Positions 45,589 through 56,136 of a stretch of DNA of 64,000 nucleotides are shown one piece after another (the first letter of the stretch is position 1; every line of letters begins with the position of its first letter). The stretch comes from Phaeodactylibacter sp. (GTDB lineage Bacteria > Bacteroidota > Bacteroidia > Chitinophagales > Saprospiraceae): NCBI RefSeq assembly GCF_022763345.1, contig NZ_JALEGS010000018.1, positions 1 to 64,000 of the forward strand. Direction: 5' to 3'. A program made the position numbers and the translations under genes. The notes under the pieces were generated by a model that was not told the origin of the DNA, made no database searches, and was given only the letters and a program-made list of their open reading frames with translations.

Positions 45589-45629
45589 ACTTAAGCTTTG
45601 GCCAAATAAGCCTGGAGCGTAAAAAAACG

Positions 45630-45668
45630 AAGGCAGCAGTATCAAATGTGGTACTGCTGCCTTTTTTT
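45630..45668 (+). terminator. Intrinsic terminator after SusCD
   Basis: A perfect 12-bp stem (AAGGCAGCAGTA at 45630-45641 with its complement at 45652-45663) is followed by T at 45662-45668. An A run precedes it (45621-45627), so it could also serve the convergent dioxygenase gene. Confidence 0.9.
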
Positions 45669-45691
45669 ATGGTGACAGGGAGATCGGGGCT

Positions 45692-46501
45692 CTAAACCAG
45701 CACCGGGTTCAGCGGCGTATCAATGACCGCTCCGATTTCCGCTCCCGGGCACCAGGTTTTCCAGTCGTTTTCCTGACCGGCATTGGTCGGGGCTTTCAAC
45801 CGCATATCCCTGTCCATGTAGATGATGGTCATTACTTTGCGCATGGATGAGCTTTGATTAGCACCTGCGCGGTGGAATACCCACCCGGAATGGAAGCTGA
45901 TTTCGCCCAGGTCAAAAGGCTCTACAATGTGCTCAAAATCCGTTACCCGGAGGGTTTCCCGAATCTGCTGCTCGCTTTCATCGGAAATAGAGAGTTCCCG
46001 GCCTGTCTTGATCTGTTGGCTGCCGGCGCTAAATTCCAGCGGGCCCATATCGAGCGGAGTGGCTTGGAGCGGAATCCAGGCCGTGATGGCTTTGTCGGTA
46101 GCCAGGGGCCAGTAATGCTGATCGGCATGCCAGGGAGTGATGCCTCCACCGGCTTCCTTGAAAAGTGCCTGATCGTGGTACAAGCGCACCCCATCGACCT
46201 GCATCAGCTGTGCTGCCAGGCTCGCCAGCCGCTTGCTGAATACCAGTTGCCTGATGGCTTCATCTTCCTGCCAGAGGTTGAACAACTGCAGGAAAGCTTT
46301 ACCATAAGTGTCCCGCTCCTCCAATGGCTGTTCCGCTTTTCGCAATTCATTCACTTTCCGGCTGATGACCTCATTGAAGTAGTGAATAGCCTCCGCATTC
46401 AGTACTTCCTTAATTTTGATGAAATTAAACTTTTGGTAGAACCCGATTTGGGCAGCGGTGAGCTGCAGGGGCTCATTCAGGTGGTTCAGGATAGCTTTCA
46501 T
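45692..46501 (-). CDS. PhyH-family Fe(II)/2-oxoglutarate dioxygenase
   Basis: This 269-aa protein belongs to the phytanoyl-CoA dioxygenase (PhyH) superfamily. The facial triad is visible as His-x-Asp in TPWHADQHYWPL and the distal His in FHSGWVFHRAGANQS, followed by an Arg-containing strand for 2-oxoglutarate binding. It would hydroxylate a small organic substrate. Its start lies next to the terminator of the sugar transporter gene. Association with the SusCD locus is positional; the substrate is unknown. Confidence 0.88.
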   Translation of the reverse strand: MKAILNHLNEPLQLTAAQIGFYQKFNFIKIKEVLNAEAIHYFNEVISRKVNELRKAEQPLEERDTYGKAFLQLFNLWQEDEAIRQLVFSKRLASLAAQLMQVDGVRLYHDQALFKEAGGGITPWHADQHYWPLATDKAITAWIPLQATPLDMGPLEFSAGSQQIKTGRELSISDESEQQIRETLRVTDFEHIVEPFDLGEISFHSGWVFHRAGANQSSSMRKVMTIIYMDRDMRLKAPTNAGQENDWKTWCPGAEIGAVIDTPLNPVLV

Positions 46502-46519
46502 CTTGATGATTTAGGTCAG

Positions 46520-46562
46520 AAAAAAGAGCTTGTCCAAACAGGGTATGTTCAGACAAGCTCTT
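46520..46562 (-). terminator. Intrinsic terminator after the sugar transporter
   Basis: AAGAGCTTGTC (46524-46534) pairs perfectly with GACAAGCTCTT (46552-46562). On the minus strand a T run follows the stem. It ends just before the dioxygenase start, separating the two transcripts. Confidence 0.8.
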
Positions 46563-46592
46563 GCTGTGGAAGCTATACGGGATGGTTTGGCA

Positions 46593-48026
46593 TTACGCCT
46601 GCGCGCCGCCACGCTCCAGCGCCGCCTCTTCCCGTGACATATCTTCCAGCGTCTTGCCTTTGGTCTCTTTCACGTAGAATTTCACAAAGAAGTAAGCGAC
46701 CAGCCCGAAGAAAGCGTAGATACCGTACGACAGCCCCAGCCCGATACCTGCAAGCAAGATGGGAAAGCTAATGGTAATCAGGAAGTTGGCACCCCATTGT
46801 GCGAGGCCGCAAAGGGCCAATGCTGCGCCCCGGTATTGGTTGGGGAACATCTCGCCCAGCATCACCCACATCACCGGGCCCCAAGAGAAGGCAAAGAAGG
46901 CAATGTAGCCGTTGGCTGCCAGGAGGGCGTAGGTGCCCTGACTGGAAGACAGCTCTATCCCGTCCGGCCCGCTGGAAGCTGCGTTGGAGAAAATGTACGC
47001 CATGATGCCCAGCATCACCGCCTGCCCGATGGAGCCCACCAAAAGGAGGGGCTTCCGGCCCAGCCGGTCTACCAAAACGATGGCCACGATGGTGAAGAAA
47101 ATATTGACACTACCGGTGATCACGTTCTGCAACAGCGCATCCGCTTCTGTGAAGCCGGCGGCCTGCCATAGGGTGGCACCGTAGTAAAAAATCACATTAA
47201 TGCCCGTGAACTGCTGCAGCACCGCCAGGCCCAGGCCTGCCCAGACCAGCGGGTGAATCTTGCCGGTGTAAGAACTGATCACGTCCTTCAGGCGGGGCTT
47301 AGTGCCTTCGCGCAACGTGGAACGGATATCCGCTACCTTTTCCTCTGCATCCTCATCAGGCGATATCCCTGCCAGGACCTGCGCCGCCTCGGCTTCCCGG
47401 CCCGCCGCCACCAAATAGCGGGGCGATTCCGGGATGGTCAGCAAGGCAAACAAGAAGATCGCCGCCGGAATAATTTCCGCCCAGAACATCCACTGCCAGG
47501 TTTGGAAGCCGCCCCAGAAGACCTCTGATGCGCCACCCGATTGTCCGGCCAGCCAGTAGTTGCTCATGAAGGCCATGAAAAGCCCGATCACGATCATCAG
47601 CTGCTGCAGGGTAGCCAGGCTGCCCCGGATTTTTGGCGGCGCGATCTCACTGATGTAGGCCGGTGCCAGCACACTCGCTGCTCCCATGGATACGCCACCC
47701 AGGATACGGTAAAGCACAAACTCTACCGAGCCATCGGAAATGCCCGAGCCCCAGGCGCTGATCGTAAAGCCGATTGCCGTAACGATCATGACCGGCTTAC
47801 GGCCAAACTTATCGGCAGCTGTACCGGCAAAAAAGGCACCGGCCATAGCGCCCAGCAAAACGGAGGCCACATTAAACCCGGTAACCGCGGCATCCGAATC
47901 AAAGGCTAACTGAAGGGCATCAACGGTGCCGTTAATGACTCCGCTGTCGAACCCAAAGAGGAAACCGCCGAGCGCGGCAATTCCACTGATAAAAATTAGA
48001 CTGATTTTTTTTGGTTGACTCTCCAT
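46593..48026 (-). CDS. Sugar-porter-family MFS transporter
   Basis: This 477-aa, 12-TM protein starts at ATG 48026 (the reading frame continues upstream but lacks similarity). Family motifs are clear: FLFGFDSGVINGTV in TM1, KFGRKP between TM2 and TM3, PESPRYLVAAGR after TM6, VDRLGRKPLLLVGS between TM8 and TM9, and GPVMWVMLGEMFPNQYRG in TM10. It should import a monosaccharide or polyol across the inner membrane by proton symport, the last step after SusCD uptake. Confidence 0.92.
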   Translation of the reverse strand: MESQPKKISLIFISGIAALGGFLFGFDSGVINGTVDALQLAFDSDAAVTGFNVASVLLGAMAGAFFAGTAADKFGRKPVMIVTAIGFTISAWGSGISDGSVEFVLYRILGGVSMGAASVLAPAYISEIAPPKIRGSLATLQQLMIVIGLFMAFMSNYWLAGQSGGASEVFWGGFQTWQWMFWAEIIPAAIFLFALLTIPESPRYLVAAGREAEAAQVLAGISPDEDAEEKVADIRSTLREGTKPRLKDVISSYTGKIHPLVWAGLGLAVLQQFTGINVIFYYGATLWQAAGFTEADALLQNVITGSVNIFFTIVAIVLVDRLGRKPLLLVGSIGQAVMLGIMAYIFSNAASSGPDGIELSSSQGTYALLAANGYIAFFAFSWGPVMWVMLGEMFPNQYRGAALALCGLAQWGANFLITISFPILLAGIGLGLSYGIYAFFGLVAYFFVKFYVKETKGKTLEDMSREEAALERGGAQA

Positions 48027-48281
48027 GTTGTTTTGGTTTTCGGCAGTACCCTTGCTAAAGTGGTGGAGCACAGCCAATGGTTTCGTTTTGTTTTGCCCCA
48101 ACCATGCCGTAGCTGGCAAAGGGCAGTGATGCGTCGTCGATTGTTTTGTAGCGGAAAGATAGTGTTATTCAAACAATAAGCACCCATTTCCCGCGGGAGA
48201 AATTTAAGAAAACACACCGGACTTATGGAATTAATGACGGCAATTAACGTAGAATCGTAATTTTCTTTGGTGGGGAGCCGG

Positions 48282-49160
48282 TCAGCTTCGTCCTTCTTCT
48301 CTGTCCAAAGTCTTGAGGAAACGCCGGGGCGGACGGATGCGCACTTCCACCTTTTCTCCGGTATGCGGGTGGGTGAAGGAAAGCCGGCAGGCACAGAGGA
48401 AGAGCCCCTTGCCCAGGATGGTGTCGGTGCCCTTTGCATAGTGCTTGTCCCCCACAATCAGGTGCCCGGCCTGCTGCAGGTGGATACGCAGCTGATGCGT
48501 GCGCCCGGTAACGGGCTGTAGTTCCACCAGGGAAAGATGCCCATAGACCAGCGAAGGCACCGTGCGCAGGGTTTGAAAATGGGTAACTGCCGTTTTGCCA
48601 TCAATGGGCGCATCAAAGGTGCCGGCAGCTGGCGGCTGCCCGTGCACCACCGCCTGATAGGCTTTTTTCACCTGATTGTCTTCGAAAGCCTGGCTCATGG
48701 CCATCAGGGCACTTTTGGTCTTAGCCAGGAGCACCAGCCCTTTAGTTGGCAAATCAATGCGGTGTACGGCAACCGGCCGGGGCAGGGCATCAGGCAGGGG
48801 CGGAGGCGGTATGCTGCCGGCCAGTGCATTTTCCACGGTTTGTATACGGTCGCCGTTGGTGGCAATGCCCCCGGGCTTATTGACGATGACGAGGTGGTCG
48901 TCTTCCCAAACCACCGGCAGGTCCTGATCGAATTTACGGGCTTTGGGCAGCCCGGCCCCCTTTAGCTGCAACTGATCGCCCTTTTGGAGTACCGTTTGTA
49001 ACTGTGTCGGTTGTCCATTAACCAGCAGCCGGCCATCGGCAATGGCTTTCTTCACCGCCGTTTTACTGCCCAGCAGTGGAAAGGCTGTCCGGCAGTAGTC
49101 GGTCAGGGAAGTGCCGGGCGTAATGCTCCGGACCCGGTGCTTTTGTTGGCGCTTGGGCAT
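48282..49160 (-). CDS. RluA-family pseudouridine synthase
   Basis: This protein is 292 aa from ATG 49160; the frame remains open to 49397, but only this start precedes conserved sequence. An S4-like RNA-binding part (about 20-70: SKTAVKKAIADGRLLVNGQP) is followed by the catalytic domain with HRIDLPTKGLVLLAKT, the H-R-I/L-D motif containing the nucleophilic Asp. The C-terminal GRTHQLRIHLQQAGHLIVGD block is also typical. It isomerises uridine in rRNA or tRNA; the exact site cannot be read from sequence. Confidence 0.92.
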   Translation of the reverse strand: MPKRQQKHRVRSITPGTSLTDYCRTAFPLLGSKTAVKKAIADGRLLVNGQPTQLQTVLQKGDQLQLKGAGLPKARKFDQDLPVVWEDDHLVIVNKPGGIATNGDRIQTVENALAGSIPPPPLPDALPRPVAVHRIDLPTKGLVLLAKTKSALMAMSQAFEDNQVKKAYQAVVHGQPPAAGTFDAPIDGKTAVTHFQTLRTVPSLVYGHLSLVELQPVTGRTHQLRIHLQQAGHLIVGDKHYAKGTDTILGKGLFLCACRLSFTHPHTGEKVEVRIRPPRRFLKTLDREEGRS

Positions 49161-49281
49161 AGTACTTAGCTTTCCTGCAAAAGAACGGGGTTTGGGGCAG
49201 ATTGCCAAATGGGGCGGCTGCGGCCAGGAAAAACCAGAGTACCAAATCCCAGCCGAAGCCATGAAAACCAAAACACCCTCT

Positions 49282-49363
49282 GTCCGCCATAGCCCGTACG
49301 GGCGAAGTGGGATCCGCTCGCCATGGCCAAGCCAACACCATAATGCCAAAAAACCATAATACC
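49282..49363. repeat. Dispersed repeat, copy A
   Basis: About 82 bp related to 50368-50448. Shared blocks include TAGCCCGTAC, GGCGAAG, CGCC-T-GCC and CCAAAAAACCA...AATACC. The two copies lie on either side of the toxin-antitoxin pair. Confidence 0.65.
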
Positions 49364-49453
49364 CCCAGCTAAAGCAATGACCACACTCTCCGCCCACAGC
49401 ACACCGGGTGAAGCAAAGCCCAACCTAACACCAAGTGTCCCCGGTGAGTCCCA

Positions 49454-49885
49454 CTAGCCCTCGATATCCTTTTTGGTTTTCAAGTAATTTTCTGGAGTAA
49501 AGACTGCTATTTCAGAATTCTTATAGTCCTTTATATTCCTTGTCAAGATAGCTTCCAGCCCATTAATGGTTAATGCACAGGAATATTGGATCGAATCCTC
49601 AAAATCTTTAAAGTCATTTTTCAACGCTTGCAGGATTTCTTGTTTTGTAGTCCCTACAATTTCAGTCATTTCAGTTAATTCCTCCACTACTTTCAAAGTG
49701 CTTTTATGACCTAAAAACCTTCTTACGATGTAGTAGATATTGTTGATGCTTGCTGCCGATAGATAAAGTTGAATTTTCCCCCGTTCATTCAATTCAAAAA
49801 TTTCACTCGCAGGATTCCCAAATGGCAATCTGTCCGTGAAAAAATCAATTACGACATCAGCGTCTATAAAAATTTTACTTGCCAT
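49454..49885 (-). CDS. PIN-domain toxin (VapC-like)
   Basis: This 143-aa PIN-fold protein opens IFIDADVVIDFFTDR (first acidic residue) and has DFEDSIQYSCA and TRNIKDYKNS in the later acidic/Thr positions. These make up the Mg-binding ribonuclease centre. It overlaps the antitoxin gene by 11 bp. It is AT-rich and flanked by repeats, so probably mobile. It would cleave tRNA or mRNA if free of antitoxin. Confidence 0.85.
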   Translation of the reverse strand: MASKIFIDADVVIDFFTDRLPFGNPASEIFELNERGKIQLYLSAASINNIYYIVRRFLGHKSTLKVVEELTEMTEIVGTTKQEILQALKNDFKDFEDSIQYSCALTINGLEAILTRNIKDYKNSEIAVFTPENYLKTKKDIEG

Positions 49886-50129
49886 ATTTCTTAAGTCGTT
49901 CTTCTGTGAGGATTTGTTTATAGTCTAAACCTTTATCTGCCTTTATAATTCCTCTCAATCTCTTGACTCTGGGAGATAATTCGCTAGGCTTGATTGGTCT
50001 CCTTTCGTTCGTAATCAACTTGAAGTAATTCTCTACCAGTTCAGACAAACTTTGTCCCCTTTCTTTTGAATATTCTTTTGCAATTTTTATGACTTCTTTT
50101 TCAATCGTCAATGTTAGCTTAGTATTCAT
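49875..50129 (-). CDS. Antitoxin (ribbon-helix-helix/DUF6364-like)
   Basis: This 84-aa protein begins MNTKLTLTIEKEVIKIAKEY, an RHH strand-helix opening, followed by the second helix QSLSELVENYFKLI. The lysine-rich tail (SPRVKRLRGIIKADKG) would wrap the toxin. It is upstream of and overlaps the PIN toxin, the usual order. It probably autorepresses through the palindromes just upstream. Confidence 0.82.
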   Translation of the reverse strand: MNTKLTLTIEKEVIKIAKEYSKERGQSLSELVENYFKLITNERRPIKPSELSPRVKRLRGIIKADKGLDYKQILTEERLKKYGK

Positions 50130-50150
50130 GCCAATTTTTTATTTTAAAAT

Positions 50151-50179
50151 ACGTGTTTAATCCAGAATATCCAACACGT
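50151..50179. promoter_or_regulatory. Candidate antitoxin operator 1
   Basis: ACGTGTT (50151-50157) and AACACGT (50173-50179) form an exact inverted repeat 22 bp upstream of the antitoxin start, consistent with RHH autorepression. Confidence 0.5.
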
Positions 50180-50184
50180 GTTTG

Positions 50185-50210
50185 TTTAGGCTAGTTCAAG
50201 TTAGCCTAAA
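50185..50210. promoter_or_regulatory. Candidate antitoxin operator 2 or hairpin
   Basis: TTTAGGCTA (50185-50193) and TAGCCTAAA (50202-50210) are exact reverse complements with an eight-base centre. It lies just beyond the first palindrome. Confidence 0.45.
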
Positions 50211-50367
50211 TCATTGATTCTGAGCATCAGAAAGCTCCCATTGTCTTTTGTTCATCAGTAAAATATGAGCCCTGTGGCCTTGGGGTTGTTTTTTGGCGAG
50301 TATGCCAGATTTAACGTTTTTTAGGACCGTTTTTTGCTTAATGCAGGATAAAGCCATAATACCCACC

Positions 50368-50448
50368 GTACGCCGTAGCCCGTACAGGCGAAGGCGGTCC
50401 ACCGTCCGCCGTAGCCAGAGCACCAAAAAACCAGAACACCAGAATACC
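50368..50448. repeat. Dispersed repeat, copy B
   Basis: Related to 49282-49363 (see copy A). It lies between the toxin-antitoxin operators and the end of the efflux adaptor gene. Confidence 0.65.
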
Positions 50449-50463
50449 TGCCTCGCCCCAATC

Positions 50464-51702
50464 CTACCCCTTCGTCTGCACCTTCACCTCACTGGAATCA
50501 TCCAGTCCACCCAGCACTTCCACCTTAATGCCATCCGAGAGGCCCAGCTCCACCTGACGCTTCTCAAAGGAACGGTCGCCGGTTTTGACTTCCACATAGG
50601 TGGTATCGCTTTCGTAAAGAATATCGCGCTCCTGTATGGCCAGGACTTGCTTGCGGCGGTCCAGGATGATGTCGGCATTAGCACTATAGCCCGCCCGCAG
50701 GAATACATCATCGGTAGGCTTGACTGCTGCCCGTACCTCAAATTTCACCGTGCCTTCTTCGTCTTCGCCCTTTGGGGAAATAAACTCCAGGGTAGCGTCA
50801 AAGCTCTGATTGTCGATGGCGCCCACGGTCAGTAACAGGGGCATGCCTTCCTTGAGTTTGCCCACATCTGATTCGTCTACCTTACCTTCAAAGATCAGGG
50901 CGTTCATGTCGGCCACGATGGCGATGCTCGTGCCTTCATTGAAGTTGTTGCGCTCAATGACGGAAGTGCCTTCCTCCACCGGGATATCCAGCACCATACC
51001 GTCAAGGGTAGACGTGACGATATTGGCTACCTGCCGGGAATTAGAGCTGGCCCCCTCCCGCAGCAGCTGCAGGTTATTGATGGCGGCCTGTAGTTCCTGC
51101 TCGCGGATATCAACCTCCGTCTCAAACTGCTTTACGCTGTTTTGGGCCACCACTTTTGCATTTTCAAAAGCTGCACGTGCCAGTTCCAGGTCGAGCTTGA
51201 AGCGGTTGTAGTCCTGTTCGGAAATCACCCCTTCCTCGAACAGGCCACGCTGCCGGGCCTCCTCCTGTTTGGCATTCTCAAAGCCGGCACGGGCTTCCTC
51301 TACGTCGAGCTGCTGCTTGTTGAGGTTACGCTGCCGGGCCAGTTCGCGTTGCGCTTCTTGCAGGCGCAGGCGGGCCAGTTCCACGTTGGACTTAGCCGTG
51401 TTGATATTGACCTCACTGGGCACCAGCTTTATACGGGCGAGTTTCTGCCCTTTGGTCACCAGTTCGCCTTCTTCGACGTAGATTTCATCGACCACACCGG
51501 AGACCTGCGGCTTGACCATCACCTCCTTGCGGGGCCGGATTGCGCCGGTTGCCACCGTCTTTTTAATGATGTCCGTCTTTTCAGGCTGGACCACCTCGTA
51601 ATTTTCTGGTTCTTTGGTATTGCGCTGGTAAAAGTAGATGCCCAGGCCAATGGTGGCAATGATCAGGAATGCACCGAAACCAATTAGACAACCTCTGTTC
51701 AT
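50464..51702 (-). CDS. HlyD/MacA-type periplasmic adaptor
   Basis: This 412-aa membrane-fusion protein has an N-terminal TM (LIGFGAFLIIATIGLGIYFY), a biotinyl-lipoyl split domain (PQVSGVVDEIYVEEGELVTKGQ near 67-88), a long coiled-coil hairpin (about 100-215, rich in RLQEAQRELARQR) and a beta-barrel domain. It would bridge the inner-membrane permeases to a TolC-type channel encoded elsewhere. It is the last gene of the efflux operon. It could export a lipid, peptide or toxic compound. Confidence 0.9.
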   Translation of the reverse strand: MNRGCLIGFGAFLIIATIGLGIYFYQRNTKEPENYEVVQPEKTDIIKKTVATGAIRPRKEVMVKPQVSGVVDEIYVEEGELVTKGQKLARIKLVPSEVNINTAKSNVELARLRLQEAQRELARQRNLNKQQLDVEEARAGFENAKQEEARQRGLFEEGVISEQDYNRFKLDLELARAAFENAKVVAQNSVKQFETEVDIREQELQAAINNLQLLREGASSNSRQVANIVTSTLDGMVLDIPVEEGTSVIERNNFNEGTSIAIVADMNALIFEGKVDESDVGKLKEGMPLLLTVGAIDNQSFDATLEFISPKGEDEEGTVKFEVRAAVKPTDDVFLRAGYSANADIILDRRKQVLAIQERDILYESDTTYVEVKTGDRSFEKRQVELGLSDGIKVEVLGGLDDSSEVKVQTKG

Positions 51703-51734
51703 AATAATGACTGTTTTTTATGGGTGACTTCAAC

Positions 51735-52985
<1,251 letters not shown>

Positions 52986-52990
52986 AATCG

Positions 52991-54214
52991 TTAACTTCTC
53001 ATGGCTTCAACAGGATTGATTCGGGCCGCCTGCCGGGCAGGCATCCAGCCGGCCAGTGCACCGGCAATGACCAGCACCAGGGTAGCAGCCAGCCCCACCC
53101 CCAGATCGACCTGAGGGTTGCGGAAGTAATCGACTTCCATCGACTCCATCAGGCTAATGGCGCCAACACCTGCCAAAAGCCCCAGGTAACCCGCTACAGC
53201 CGTTATGAGCACGGCCTCCTGCAGGATCATAGAAATGATCGAGTAAGGCGTAGCCCCCAGGGCTTTACGAACACCGATTTCCCGGGTCCGGTCCTTTACC
53301 ACAATCAACATGATATTGCTAATCCCAATGACCCCGGCAATGATGCTGCCTAGCCCAACGAACCAAACGAAAATCTTGATGGCGGCAAACAGATTAATAA
53401 AGTCCTGGTACTCTTCCGCTGCGCTAAAGATGGATACCGCGCGGCGATCCTCCACACTAAAGTCGTGCCTGGCAGCAAAGGCAGCATGTATCTTGTTTTC
53501 CAGTTTTTTGGTCTCTTCAAGGGTCAGGTCCTTCGTCGTCAGCATGAGTTGATGCAGGCGGTTGGTGCCGGCATATACCTTTTGTGCGGTGGTGACCGGA
53601 ATATAAATGATACGCATCTCATTCTCACCGCCGGTATCGCTGTAGGTGCCCACGACGGTGTAGACAATACCTCCGATTTCGATGGCTTTACCAATAGCAT
53701 CCTCTTCACCAAACAGGTCCTGCTTTACGATCTTACCAATAACGGCGACTTTTCGGACCTCTTTCAAGTCTTGCTCGCTGATGTAGCGGCCGGCATCAAT
53801 CAAGGTATTCTCCAGATAGCGGTGACCGGGGTGGACCGCCCGGGTGGTAAAGGAGAGCCTTTTGTCTTTGTAGACCGTCATCTGATCGCCGGAAAGATAA
53901 TAACGCCCGGTCAGGTGCTCGATATCATCAAACTGCTCGCGCAGCATGTCGTAGTCTTCGTTGGTGAACTCAATGCGCCGGCCTTTGGGCAGCCCCCGGT
54001 AGGGCACAGAGGTCGTGCCATTGCGTATCCACATGCTGTTGATGGCGTCGTCGCGGAATTCGTATTCCACGCCGTTTTGCAGGCCATCTCCCGCACCGAG
54101 TAGGATGATCAGCATAAAAATGCCCCAAAACACCCCGAGGGCAGTAAGTATGGTCCGTAGCGGATGCCGCTGAATGGAATTGAAAATTTCTCTCCACTTA
54201 TCGAAATCAATCAT
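52991..54214 (-). CDS. MacB/FtsX-type ABC permease (second of two)
   Basis: This protein is 407 aa from ATG 54214, which overlaps the ATPase stop by 8 bp; an upstream ATG at 54271 would overlap the ATPase gene further. It has the same layout as its neighbour: TM1 (ILTALGVFWGIFMLIILLGAG), MacB_PCD, and C-terminal TMs with ISNIMLIVVKDRTREIGVRKALGA and GWMPARQAARINPVEAMRS. The two are clearly homologous to each other. Confidence 0.92.
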   Translation of the reverse strand: MIDFDKWREIFNSIQRHPLRTILTALGVFWGIFMLIILLGAGDGLQNGVEYEFRDDAINSMWIRNGTTSVPYRGLPKGRRIEFTNEDYDMLREQFDDIEHLTGRYYLSGDQMTVYKDKRLSFTTRAVHPGHRYLENTLIDAGRYISEQDLKEVRKVAVIGKIVKQDLFGEEDAIGKAIEIGGIVYTVVGTYSDTGGENEMRIIYIPVTTAQKVYAGTNRLHQLMLTTKDLTLEETKKLENKIHAAFAARHDFSVEDRRAVSIFSAAEEYQDFINLFAAIKIFVWFVGLGSIIAGVIGISNIMLIVVKDRTREIGVRKALGATPYSIISMILQEAVLITAVAGYLGLLAGVGAISLMESMEVDYFRNPQVDLGVGLAATLVLVIAGALAGWMPARQAARINPVEAMRS

Positions 54215-54914
54215 GGCCGGAGGTATTTGGTGCAGCCGCCACGGGGTTTCCGTTGGACTCGATGAGGCCATCCCGCAGGCGGATGACCTGCTTAGTCATC
54301 GCAGCGATGTCATTCTCATGTGTGACGATCAGAACGGTCATGCCATCGTTGTTTACCTTTTTGAAAATTTCCATCACCTCGTAGGAGGTTTTGGAATCCA
54401 GGGCTCCGGTTGGCTCATCCGCCAGAATGACTTTGGGCTGTGTAATCAGGGCCCGGGCGATGGCAACGCGCTGCTGCTGCCCGCCAGAGAGTTGTGTTGG
54501 CAAATGGTCCGACCAATCAGCCAGTCCAACCATATCCAGGTACTCAACAGCACGTTTGTGGCGTTCGTTGCGGTCTACCTTTTGGTAATAAAGCGGCAGT
54601 GCCACATTCTCCGCAGCGGTCTTGAATGGGAGCAAGTTGAAGGATTGGAACACAAAGCCAATAAACCGGTTGCGGTATTGAGCGGCTTCGGTTTGGGAAA
54701 GCCCCTGTATGAGTTTGCCATCGAGGCGGTACTCCCCTTCATCGTACTCGTCCAGGATACCTAGTATATTAAGCAGGGTAGACTTGCCGGAGCCGGAAGA
54801 GCCCATGATAGAGGCAAAAGCACCTTCTTTGAGGTGCAGGTCTATGCCTTTGAGGACTTCCAGTCGGTTGTATCCGGTTTGGTAGGCTTTGCGAATGTTT
54901 TTCAGTTGTATCAT
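54207..54914 (-). CDS. ABC transporter ATPase (MacB/LolD-like)
   Basis: This 235-aa ATPase has Walker [14 protein letters not shown], signature [15 protein letters not shown], Walker [12 protein letters not shown] and an H-loop in LIVTHEND. It powers the two permeases. It is the first gene of the efflux operon, about 51 bp from a TAnnTTTG box. Confidence 0.95.
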   Translation of the reverse strand: MIQLKNIRKAYQTGYNRLEVLKGIDLHLKEGAFASIMGSSGSGKSTLLNILGILDEYDEGEYRLDGKLIQGLSQTEAAQYRNRFIGFVFQSFNLLPFKTAAENVALPLYYQKVDRNERHKRAVEYLDMVGLADWSDHLPTQLSGGQQQRVAIARALITQPKVILADEPTGALDSKTSYEVMEIFKKVNNDGMTVLIVTHENDIAAMTKQVIRLRDGLIESNGNPVAAAPNTSGHD

Positions 54915-54964
54915 AGACAGTCGGGTTGCAGTAGTACGCCTGATTCGGTATTTCAGGTGACTGA

Positions 54965-54972
54965 CAAAGTTA
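54965..54972 (-). promoter_or_regulatory. Candidate -7 box for the efflux operon
   Basis: On the minus strand the bases read TAACTTTG, an exact TAnnTTTG match, about 51 bp upstream of the ATPase start. The -33 element is weak (TCTG). Confidence 0.45.
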
Positions 54973-55047
54973 GCTCACCTTGCCAGACAGGCACTTATTT
55001 TGGACAAAAGCCTGCAAATACTAGATGTAGAAGGTGCTGGTTTTTGG

Positions 55048-55107
55048 TGTATACGCAATACGAAGTGGTTTGCGACATCGGAGCAAGCCACTTCCTAGCG
55101 TAAATGC
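55048..55107. repeat. Dispersed hairpin repeat, copy 2 (inverted)
   Basis: Contiguous version of the element at 11-99, in the opposite orientation. It forms a stem between GAAGTGGTTTGC and GCAAGCCACTTC with a wobble pair. A second hairpin (GGTTTGC-TGCG-GCAAACC, about 55172-55189) follows. The 54915-55337 region has no gene. Confidence 0.75.
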
Positions 55108-55337
55108 TGACCCTCCTGCCTTTAAGGTGGTCAAAGCCCAAAGGCGGCAAGACACGGGCGAGCATTGAGTAGGTTTGCTGCGGCAAACCACTTAATCGTC
55201 AGTATATTACCCTATTGATGCGCTTGAAAGTCGAATTCCCCTATCAGTATTATTAGATTTGCAGGCAGCATTTTGAAATACAAGTCGTTAATAACTAGAT
55301 ATAAGGCACGATTTGACTTCCGAAAGCAAAATAGAAG

Positions 55338-56126
55338 ATGGCGAAAATTTACGTAGGGTTCATTATTGGGGTTTTGCTGATGGCAGGCTGTAGCCTGGAC
55401 TCAGATACGGTTATTGTGCCGGATGTGGAAGACGAGTTTTATCTGGAGCTAAGCGAAGTCTTCGAAAATGGCAACCGTTCTCTGAACTGGAAGCTCCGCA
55501 CGATTGAATCAGTAGGCTGCGAGGATGCAGGTATTGATTATTCCTTTCAGTGGCAGGAGGGTCAGATGCTTGCTCTGAGCATCAATCAGGTGCTCACCTC
55601 AAGTGATTGCGACCCGGCAGATGAACCGGCACGGGCTTTGGTAGAGATCGGAACGCTGAGCAACGGCTTTTATCCGGTTTCGATAGGTCTCCGGGAGACG
55701 GTGGAACGGGAAGGGACCCTCAGAGTGAGCGATTCGTTTTTTCAAATTGAACTTGAGTCAGGAGGAGGAGTGCTGCCTTTACATGACCGGTTGTTCCGCC
55801 TGCCTGAGCACACCATCTGGGGGTATATCGATCATCAGGGCGTGGATAGCCTGAGCAATGCTGCCGTTGCCTTTTATACCGAACTGGAACAGATCACAGA
55901 AGCGCAAGGACTTACTGACGGGCACTACGGTTTCTTCGAGTCCGAAAATAATGGACAGGAAATCCTATTTCCCGAAACAGTTGCCCCAGCCTCCACAACA
56001 CTTACCTTTCAGCGAGCCCTGACCGCCGACCGGAAATCCGCCGTAACCGAGCTCATCAATACTTACCGGGAGACTTACGAAGGGTTGGACCTAGTAATTG
56101 GCAATACTTACGGAGAGGATTGGTAA
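55338..56126 (+). CDS. Hypothetical lipoprotein
   Basis: This 262-aa protein has a lipoprotein signal (GFIIGVLLMAGC, Cys18), an acidic linker, then a compact mostly beta domain (about 30-150) and a C-terminal helical/beta part. No known family is recognised. It is monocistronic and convergent with the Nudix regulator, 10 bp away. Confidence 0.72.
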   Translation: MAKIYVGFIIGVLLMAGCSLDSDTVIVPDVEDEFYLELSEVFENGNRSLNWKLRTIESVGCEDAGIDYSFQWQEGQMLALSINQVLTSSDCDPADEPARALVEIGTLSNGFYPVSIGLRETVEREGTLRVSDSFFQIELESGGGVLPLHDRLFRLPEHTIWGYIDHQGVDSLSNAAVAFYTELEQITEAQGLTDGHYGFFESENNGQEILFPETVAPASTTLTFQRALTADRKSAVTELINTYRETYEGLDLVIGNTYGEDW

Positions 56127-56136
56127 ATACAGGAGT

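Larger units (their letters stand above)
50130..50463. other. Intergenic region with toxin-antitoxin operators and repeat
   Basis: 334 bp without a convincing gene. It carries two palindromes upstream of the antitoxin and a dispersed repeat next to the efflux operon's end. Confidence 0.6.
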
